Origin: Cohaesibacteraceae bacterium
GTDB lineage: Bacteria; Pseudomonadota; Alphaproteobacteria; Rhizobiales; Cohaesibacteraceae
DNA: 11,413 nucleotides
Direction of reading: 5' to 3'
Assembly (NCBI GenBank): GCA_016764535.1
Contig: JAESRR010000129.1
Span: forward strand, 1 to 11,413
In this document: in pieces, positions 5,967-11,413 of the stretch
Numbering within the stretch: position 1 is the first letter of the stretch
Layout: each line of letters opens with the position of its first letter
Translations under genes and position numbers: made by a program
Notes under the pieces: model-generated
Told to the model about the DNA's origin: nothing
The model's input: only the letters and a program-made list of their open reading frames with translations
The model's database searches: none

Positions 5967-6842
5967 TCATATTTGCCATGGTTGGTGCAATGGAACAAGT
6001 TCGGCATGACTATGGAATGCTTTTCTCAATTCAATTGATGTATTTCCTGGATGGCCATTGCCGATGACACGATCATCAATCTGGACAATTGGCATTACAA
6101 TTGATGTAGCAGATGTCACAAAAGCTTCCCGAGCTTCAAATGCTTCTTCCAGGCTGAATGCCCGCTCCTCAAATCGCTGTCCCATTTGTTTGCACATCCG
6201 AAGAACAACACCGCGGGTAATTCCTTTGAGAATTCCGCCAGTGGCCTGTCGGGTAACCAAAACACCGTCTTTTGTCACAATCCAGGCATTTGAAGACGAT
6301 CCTTCAGTTACCATTCCATCATCAGTCACATACCAGGCTTCATATGCGCCTTCCTGTGTTGCCTTTTCCTTGGCAATACAGTTTGACAACAATCCGACAG
6401 TTTTGATGTCCACTCTTTCCCAGCGATTTTCCGGGACTGTGACCGCTTTACCGCCTTTCTGGGCGGCGGCATTTTTTGGTTTCATATGCTTTGCAGTTAA
6501 TACGACAGAAGGCCTGACCCCAGCCGGCGGGAACGCGTGATTCCTCGGGGAAACCCCTCGCGAAACCTGAATGTATACAATTCCGTCTTTAACCAGGTTT
6601 CTGCGAACAACTTCTCTAAGCACCAATCCAAAAGCTTGTCTCGACATCGGATTTACTATTTCAAGTTCCGAGAGTGATCGTCCAAGGCGGTCCATGTGGC
6701 CTGTTTCATCGACAATGAGACCATTGCGGATTTCGCAGACTTCATAAACCGCGTCCGCAAACTGATAGCCACGATCTTCCACATGCACAAATGCATCTGC
6801 ATGCAATTCATATTGACCATTTACGTAAGCAATGCGTGACAT
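5967..6842 (-). CDS. dat: D-amino-acid aminotransferase (class IV PLP enzyme)
   Basis: Dat interconverts D-alanine/2-oxoglutarate and pyruvate/D-glutamate, supplying D-amino acids for peptidoglycan. It is a 291-residue fold-type IV PLP enzyme. K147 in VDIKTVGLLSN is the Schiff-base lysine, E180 in VTEGSSSN contacts the PLP ring nitrogen, and GILKGITR (203-210) binds phosphate. The SRGVSPRNH segment (R100, H102) and FADAVYEV (Y33) match the carboxylate-trap residues of Bacillus D-amino-acid aminotransferase. They favour the D-specific enzyme over branched-chain aminotransferase or aminodeoxychorismate lyase, which share the fold. AAGGA (6850-6854) lies seven bases before the ATG. It starts 38 bases after the trkH stop and is probably cotranscribed with trkAH. 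Its presence between trkH and hfq is the usual alphaproteobacterial order. Confidence 0.9.
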   Translation of the reverse strand: MSRIAYVNGQYELHADAFVHVEDRGYQFADAVYEVCEIRNGLIVDETGHMDRLGRSLSELEIVNPMSRQAFGLVLREVVRRNLVKDGIVYIQVSRGVSPRNHAFPPAGVRPSVVLTAKHMKPKNAAAQKGGKAVTVPENRWERVDIKTVGLLSNCIAKEKATQEGAYEAWYVTDDGMVTEGSSSNAWIVTKDGVLVTRQATGGILKGITRGVVLRMCKQMGQRFEERAFSLEEAFEAREAFVTSATSIVMPIVQIDDRVIGNGHPGNTSIELRKAFHSHAELVPLHQPWQI

Positions 6843-6880
6843 ATTAATATCCTTGAGTGGTCAATGAGAAATTACAAACA

Positions 6881-8341
6881 TTATTGTCGCCAGAAGGTAA
6901 GATTGACGGCGCCAAACAACACAATAACATCGAGTCGGCCAGCCAGCATAGTCAACAACAAAGTCAATTTTTGTACTGGATGCAACTCTGAAAGATGGGG
7001 CCAGTCCTGACCTTCCGACCAACCGGTTGCATAAAATGGTCCGGCGTTGGTAAACATTGTAATTGTCGCGGTCAAAGACGGTTCGAAAGACATGCCGAGC
7101 AAGCCCAGTAATGCGGAAAAAACGGAGACAGTTAAGACTGCAATCAAAAAATAACTCCAGATCGCCTTCATTAATTGAATATCATAATGCTGCGAGCCAA
7201 ATTTCGAACCACGGATGGAATGAGGATAGACCAGGCGAGCCACTTCCCTGCCCGCTTGAACCAGCATTGCTCCCAACCGATACATGGACATACCGCCCGA
7301 CGTTGAAAAAATTGAACCACCAATAAAGAGCAAAGGAAGCACAAGAAGAATAGGAAGTACTGTCGATCCGGCGGATCTTGCTTCATAACCGGTTGTTGTA
7401 ATTATAGAAATACTTGTTAGAAAGCCTTCTCTCAGTGCGTCAATAGGCTCCAGTACCGCAGAGCCACCCGCCAGCCTGAAAAATGACACGGCATAAATGA
7501 ACCCTATCAGTAAAGATAATCCCACTACGTAATAGCTTTCGCGATGCTCTAACAAGTGTTGTCCATTTAAATTGTAAAGCATGCGATGCCAAAAAATACT
7601 GGTTGCCCCGAACAACATGGCGACCATAAGAATTAATTCAGCACTGGCACTGCCATAAATTTCCAGGGTACCATCACGAGGCATAAATCCTCCGTTGGAA
7701 ATACCGCTCAAAGCAAGACAAAAAGCATCAAACCCCGGCAATCCGGACACAATCAACATCCATATTATAAGCAGGGTTGCCAGGCTATAGGCCCAGGCAA
7801 TCTGAGTGGCTATTGCCATGACACTGCGAGGATCCTGAATGCCGCGCTTGTCTCCAAGGCCCAGCTGACGTGTGGGAATTCCACCTACACCCGCAGGCGA
7901 AAGGATCAGCAATATTCCCATCAGCGTAAGAAAACCTCCATACCATTGCAAAATAGCGCGCCACAGGACAAGGGGTTGCGGCAGAGGGTCAAGAGAACGA
8001 AATATGGTCGCGCCTGTGGTGGTAAATCCTGACATTGCTTCAAACAATCCATCAATAAAGCTTACCTGGGCTCCATGTGAAATCGGAATTGCTGCAATAA
8101 CGGGAAGTATGGTCCAGCATAAAACACAAAGCACGAAACCCTGAGCGTTACCAGGCCTTGATACGCGTCCACGCAGAGAAAAAAACACACCCCCGGCTAT
8201 GAAACCGGTTAACCCCGAGAGTAGAATGAACTCCCGGGCCAGAATATCATCTCCAATCGAGATGGCAAAACCTGCTACCGGCAGCATCAGACCACCAAGT
8301 AAACCCAGACACAAAGACAGATAGAAAAATGTTGCAGTCAT
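6881..8341 (-). CDS. trkH: TrkH/KtrB-type potassium uptake channel subunit
   Basis: TrkH is the inner-membrane pore of the Trk potassium uptake system. The 486 residues (E. coli TrkH is about 483) are strongly hydrophobic, with four repeated membrane-P-loop-membrane units. The four selectivity-filter loops are visible: GFTTTGATIF (105-114), GISNGGF (213-219), TTTGYE (315-320) and FTNAGP (430-435). The second and fourth loops depart most from TTGG-like consensus, as is common in this family. The C-terminal MLAGRLDV (466-472 onward) and final FWRQ match the family ending. AGGA (8349-8352) is seven bases before the ATG. The gene follows trkA by 33 bases, so regulator and channel are made together. 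Potassium import responds to osmotic stress and sets membrane potential and pH. Confidence 0.95.
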   Translation of the reverse strand: MTATFFYLSLCLGLLGGLMLPVAGFAISIGDDILAREFILLSGLTGFIAGGVFFSLRGRVSRPGNAQGFVLCVLCWTILPVIAAIPISHGAQVSFIDGLFEAMSGFTTTGATIFRSLDPLPQPLVLWRAILQWYGGFLTLMGILLILSPAGVGGIPTRQLGLGDKRGIQDPRSVMAIATQIAWAYSLATLLIIWMLIVSGLPGFDAFCLALSGISNGGFMPRDGTLEIYGSASAELILMVAMLFGATSIFWHRMLYNLNGQHLLEHRESYYVVGLSLLIGFIYAVSFFRLAGGSAVLEPIDALREGFLTSISIITTTGYEARSAGSTVLPILLVLPLLFIGGSIFSTSGGMSMYRLGAMLVQAGREVARLVYPHSIRGSKFGSQHYDIQLMKAIWSYFLIAVLTVSVFSALLGLLGMSFEPSLTATITMFTNAGPFYATGWSEGQDWPHLSELHPVQKLTLLLTMLAGRLDVIVLFGAVNLTFWRQ

Positions 8342-8374
8342 TCAATTGTCCTGCGCCGGTTGAACTAATAAAAC

Positions 8375-9751
8375 CTAGAAAAACTCCAGACTCACTCTGA
8401 ACATTTGTTCGACTTCTCGCACTCTGTCAGCGAGTGCAAACAATACAACCCGGTCATGCGCCTGTATTCTTGTATCTCCATTCGGTCGAATGACTTCACC
8501 GTTCCTGTATATTGCACCGATGCGAACTCCGTCAGAAAAATTCAAATCACGAAGAGGCTGGCCGACCAGAGGTGATGTATCGAGGGCTTCGGCTTCAATA
8601 ACCTCGGCGCGTCCATCATCAATTGTATGGACGCCTCTTATACGCCCTCGCCTGACATGTTGTAATATTTTGGATATTGTGACCGATCTGGGATTTATAT
8701 AGGCATCTATCCCGACGGCGCGTGCAAGCGCGGGATAGCTTGCATCATTTAGAAGAGTCATCGTTCGGCGGCACCCGGTACGCATCGCCATGACACTGGT
8801 TAAAATATTCGCCTGATCATCATTGGTCAATGCGACCAGCGTGTCCGCGTTGTTTACGTCAGCTTCGGCCAAAATTTCCCGATCCAGAGAACTGCCATGT
8901 AACACCACGGTACGCTTCAAAGAGTCTGCAATTTTAATTGCTCTGGTTCTATTGCTTTCTATTATTTTAACCCGTATTCGGGATTGTCGTTTTTCGATCG
9001 CACTTGCAACATATAGCCCGATGTTCCCTCCGCCTGCGATAACCAGACGTGACGCTTCCTGCTCTTCGTGTCCAAATATACCAAGTGTCCTGCGAACCTG
9101 ACCACGACTTGCGGCGAGATAAACGACATCACCCTCGAGCATTTGATCATCGCTCTGTGGTACAAACAGGTTATCATTTCGACGAATACCAACCACCACA
9201 GCTTCCAGATCCGGAAACAGGCCGGACAGCTGACGCAATGGAGTATCTATTACAGGACACTGCTCGGTGCAGTGTATTCCCACGACCACAACATTGTTAT
9301 CTGCAAATCGAATAGTTTCTTCCGCACCTGGCAAAGCCAATCGACTTAAAACCATTTCACCAACTTCCTGTTCTGGTGAAATAATCACGTCAATAGGCAT
9401 ATGATCACGGGAAAAAAGATCCTGCCAATGTGGTTCCCGATAACTCTGCGCACGTATTCGGGCGATTTTTGTTGGAACATTGAAAAGGGAATGTGCAACC
9501 TGGCATGCTACCATATTGACTTCGTCGTAATGCGTCACCGCAATAATCATATCCGATTCAGCAGCTCCCGCCTGTGATAACACATCAGGATGGGCACCAT
9601 GGCCGACAAAACCACGAACGTCGAGAGTTTCCTTAATTGCAGAGATAAGCGAAGACGAGCTATCAATGACTGAAACGTCATTCTGCTCGCTGGCAAGTTG
9701 TTTAGCGATACCATAGCCAACCTGACCGGCACCGCAGATAATAACTTTCAT
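8375..9751 (-). CDS. trkA: TrkA, NAD-binding regulator of potassium transport
   Basis: TrkA is the peripheral cytoplasmic ring that binds nucleotides and opens TrkH. The 458 residues hold the standard duplicated RCK layout. The first TrkA-N domain has CGAGQVGYG (GxGxxG at 7-12) and D30 at the end of strand two. A first TrkA-C domain lies at about 130-225. The second TrkA-N domain has IAGGGNIG (GxGxxG at 240-245) with E265, and the second TrkA-C domain lies at about 370-455 (ALDTSPLVGQPLRDL). Length matches E. coli TrkA (458). The stop TAG is 33 bases before trkH. Its leader, between ntrX and trkA, contains a perfect 7-bp hairpin that includes the AGG upstream of the ATG. GAG five bases upstream could serve instead as a weak ribosome binding site. 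Confidence 0.95.
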   Translation of the reverse strand: MKVIICGAGQVGYGIAKQLASEQNDVSVIDSSSSLISAIKETLDVRGFVGHGAHPDVLSQAGAAESDMIIAVTHYDEVNMVACQVAHSLFNVPTKIARIRAQSYREPHWQDLFSRDHMPIDVIISPEQEVGEMVLSRLALPGAEETIRFADNNVVVVGIHCTEQCPVIDTPLRQLSGLFPDLEAVVVGIRRNDNLFVPQSDDQMLEGDVVYLAASRGQVRRTLGIFGHEEQEASRLVIAGGGNIGLYVASAIEKRQSRIRVKIIESNRTRAIKIADSLKRTVVLHGSSLDREILAEADVNNADTLVALTNDDQANILTSVMAMRTGCRRTMTLLNDASYPALARAVGIDAYINPRSVTISKILQHVRRGRIRGVHTIDDGRAEVIEAEALDTSPLVGQPLRDLNFSDGVRIGAIYRNGEVIRPNGDTRIQAHDRVVLFALADRVREVEQMFRVSLEFF

Positions 9752-9759
9752 GGTCGCTC

Positions 9760-9779
9760 AACCTGGAACAAGCCAGGTT
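9760..9779 (-). promoter_or_regulatory. perfect stem-loop just upstream of trkA
   Basis: AACCTGG (9760-9766) and CCAGGTT (9773-9779) are exact complements with a 6-base loop. The hairpin occupies much of the 50-base ntrX-trkA gap and ends eight bases before the trkA ATG. In the mRNA the AGG of the downstream arm is the best Shine-Dalgarno-like element, though rather far from the ATG, and would be paired. It could limit trkA translation or act as an intercistronic RNA-processing or stability element. There is no U-tract, so it is not an obvious terminator. Confidence 0.45.
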
Positions 9780-9801
9780 CCCTAATCTGACAATTTTGGG
9801 T

Positions 9802-11166
9802 TCAACTTATACCAAGAGACTTCAATTTGCGATGCAGGGCAGATCTTTCCATACCAACAAACTCCGATGTACGTGAAATATTCCCGCCAAATCTCGCAAT
9901 TTGGGCCGTCAAATATTCGCGTTCAAACAATTCTCTGGCTTCTCGAAGTGGAATTGACATCAGATGTTGAGATCCTTCCCCAGGCACAGAAGGCGCTGCT
10001 TCGCCAATTTCCGAAGGTAACAAATCTGCTGTGATAACGCTGTTTTCGTCATCTCTGGTTAGAATCATCAATCTTTCAACATTGTTACGAAGCTGTCTCA
10101 GATTTCCTGGCCAGTTATGTGCCTGAAGCACAGCAAGTGCATCGGCGCCTATATTCCTGATGGGCAAACCGGTGATTTGCGATATCTGCTTCATAAAAAA
10201 TTGCACCAGTTCAGGGATGTCCTGACGCCTTTCTGCCAGACTTGCAACAGTGACCGGAACAACATTCAGTCGATCATACAAATCCCTACGAAACGAGCCC
10301 AGGGTAATTCTATTTTCAAGATTGGTCGCAGTAGAAGATATTATTCGAACATTTACACTGACTTTTGATCCACCACCAACGCGTAAAAATTTCTGCTCAA
10401 CAAGGACGCGCAATATTCGTCCCTGTGTTTCCTGAGGCATATTTGCGATTTCATCGAAATAAAGAGTGCCATTATGTGCTTCCTCCAATGCGCCCACTTT
10501 ACCTGGCCTTTCTGCACTGGCTTCCACACCAAAAAGCTCTTCTTCCATTCTATCGGGCGTTATCTGGGCCGCATTTATTGCGACGAATGGCCCTTCATTT
10601 CGCGCAGAGTGCGCATGGATCGTCCGGGCAACAAGTTCTTTTCCAGAACCGGTTGGTCCTGAAATCAAAATTCTTGAATTTGTAGGACCAATTCTTCCAA
10701 TCATTTGTTTTAACTGGGAAATGGCCGGCGAAGATCCAATCAGTGTATCAGCATCAGTTGACCGCGACTTGAGATCCCTGACCTCCCTGCGTAGGCCTGA
10801 AGCTTCAAGCGCTCTATGCGCAACAAGAATTAGTCTGTCCGCTTTGAATGGTTTTTCGATATAATCATAAGCTCCACGCCTTATGGCGGAAACTGCTGTT
10901 TCAATATTACCATGCCCGGAAATCATTACCACAGGTACGTCAGGATGATGTTCCTTCACCAGATCAAGAACATCCAGCCCATCAAGCTTGCTACCCTGCA
11001 TCCAGATGTCGAGGAACACCAAAGACGGCCTGCGTTGATCAATTTCTGCAAGTGCCTGCTCACCACTTCCTGCGGTCCGGGTTTCATATCCCTCATCCTC
11101 CAGAAGGCCCGATACGAGCTCTCTGATGTCTTCCTCATCATCCACGATTAGAATGTCTGATGCCAT
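9802..11166 (-). CDS. ntrX: NtrX, AAA+ response regulator
   Basis: NtrX is the cognate regulator of the NtrY kinase. In alphaproteobacteria the pair is linked to nitrogen metabolism, respiration/redox and envelope functions. From the ATG at 11166 it has 454 residues. The receiver has D9/D10, phospho-acceptor D53 (FLDIW) and K105. The AAA+ domain has Walker A GPTGSGKE (170-177), Walker B GTLYFDEI (233-240) and the Arg-rich SFRRDLYDRL (291-300). A Fis-type helix-turn-helix follows (GGNISRTSEF to the C-terminus). The GAFTGA loop that contacts sigma-54 is absent: ELFGVEASAERPGKVGALE occupies its place, as is typical of NtrX. Start choice: MASDILIVDDEED matches family N-termini. An earlier in-frame TTG at 11188-11190 overlaps the ntrY stop and would add eight residues. 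Confidence 0.95.
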   Translation of the reverse strand: MASDILIVDDEEDIRELVSGLLEDEGYETRTAGSGEQALAEIDQRRPSLVFLDIWMQGSKLDGLDVLDLVKEHHPDVPVVMISGHGNIETAVSAIRRGAYDYIEKPFKADRLILVAHRALEASGLRREVRDLKSRSTDADTLIGSSPAISQLKQMIGRIGPTNSRILISGPTGSGKELVARTIHAHSARNEGPFVAINAAQITPDRMEEELFGVEASAERPGKVGALEEAHNGTLYFDEIANMPQETQGRILRVLVEQKFLRVGGGSKVSVNVRIISSTATNLENRITLGSFRRDLYDRLNVVPVTVASLAERRQDIPELVQFFMKQISQITGLPIRNIGADALAVLQAHNWPGNLRQLRNNVERLMILTRDDENSVITADLLPSEIGEAAPSVPGEGSQHLMSIPLREARELFEREYLTAQIARFGGNISRTSEFVGMERSALHRKLKSLGIS

Positions 11167-11186
11167 TTTATTAGCCCGGCTGAATC

Positions 11187-11413
11187 TCAACCGCTCCCTG
11201 AAGTATTATTGTTTTTATCTATCGGATTTGATTTTGAATTTGAGGTCACGCCGGCTGGAATTACAATCTGCATGCACGCGCCACAGTGTCCGGTGCTATC
11301 GGGGTCAGCATCCAGCAGTGCAAGTGTTCCATTGTGTTCTTCCAGAATTTTCTTAACAATGGCCAGTCCCAGACCTGTGCCTTTTTCCCGGTTTGTTACG
11401 TAAGGTTCAAGTA
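11187..11413 (-). CDS. ntrY: NtrY sensor histidine kinase, C-terminal end (partial)
   Basis: The last 74 codons of a histidine kinase are present, and the rest lies beyond the right edge. The frame starts at [10 protein letters not shown], followed by the ATP-lid G2 box [11 protein letters not shown] and the helix ILEEHNG, the standard end of a HATPase_c domain. The strand CMQIVIPAG then closes the domain, followed by an Asn/Ser-rich tail ([15 protein letters not shown]). Identification as NtrY rests on this domain plus the ntrX gene downstream. The turn before the last strand contains two cysteines (GHCGACMQI). The TGA stop (11187-11189) lies 20 bases before the ntrX ATG and overlaps the alternative ntrX TTG, so the two are probably translationally coupled. 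Confidence 0.9.
   Translation of the reverse strand, partial: LEPYVTNREKGTGLGLAIVKKILEEHNGTLALLDADPDSTGHCGACMQIVIPAGVTSNSKSNPIDKNNNTSGSG

Noticed and set aside
6058..6540. 160-codon plus-strand frame opposite dat
   Set aside because: It is antisense to conserved aminotransferase motifs, and the translation shows no domain pattern.
1879..6842. A D-amino-acid gene cluster linking the DAO-family oxidoreductase and dat
   Set aside because: The genes are about 3 kb apart, separated by mazG on the opposite strand and by hfq-hflX, and the oxidase substrate is unknown. Co-function is not supported.
10466..10864. 132-codon plus-strand frame opposite ntrX
   Set aside because: It mirrors the receiver/AAA+ coding region and has low-complexity Ser/Ala composition, as expected of a complementary frame.
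1..11413. CRISPR arrays, insertion sequences, tRNA/rRNA genes, prophage or defence genes
   Set aside because: No repeat-spacer pattern, transposase motif, terminal inverted repeats, structured RNA signature or defence protein was seen on either strand.

Overview
The window looks like a chromosomal core region of a free-living alphaproteobacterium of moderate GC, of the Rhodospirillales/marine type. The main evidence is gene order on the minus strand from the right edge: ntrY (3' end), ntrX, trkA, trkH, a D-amino-acid aminotransferase gene (dat), hfq, hflX. This is a conserved alphaproteobacterial neighbourhood. A putative flagellar gene end, a PilH-like receiver and an intact TrkAH system suggest a motile, possibly marine cell. 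The genus cannot be named from the sequence.

Left part (1-3243). A partial plus-strand gene ends at 174 with a tail resembling the C-terminus of flagellar rod/hook proteins. It faces a minus-strand single-domain response regulator closely resembling PilH (197-562). Divergent from that is a PhnP-type metallo-beta-lactamase-fold hydrolase (639-1463). A 415-base stretch without a convincing gene follows (1464-1878). It holds a protein-like reading frame with no start codon, perhaps a gene remnant. Next is a minus-strand DAO-family FAD oxidoreductase (1879-3027), then a 216-base divergent spacer.

Middle (3244-5783). mazG (plus) converges on hflX (minus), with an inverted repeat of 8-base perfect outer arms between their stops. 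hfq and hflX share one reading frame and are separated by a single TGA. hflX must apparently start at the TTG directly after that stop. The hfq leader carries a perfect 6-bp hairpin, an A-rich stretch around the ribosome binding site, and a 33-codon upstream reading frame that ends inside the hfq start region.

Right part (5967-11413). dat, trkH, trkA, ntrX and ntrY are spaced by short gaps (38, 33, 50 and about 20 bases) and probably form one transcription unit read right to left. NtrY/NtrX is a membrane histidine kinase with an AAA+ response regulator, linked in this class to nitrogen, redox and envelope control. TrkA gates the TrkH potassium channel. Dat makes D-amino acids for peptidoglycan. 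Hfq and HflX act on RNA and ribosomes, and MazG cleans up the nucleotide pool. Everything recognisable belongs to known families. No CRISPR array, transposase, tRNA, rRNA or phage gene was seen. The candidates for something undescribed are small: the hfq upstream frame, the hfq-TGA-hflX junction, the trkA leader hairpin and the 1.5-1.85 kb orphan stretch.
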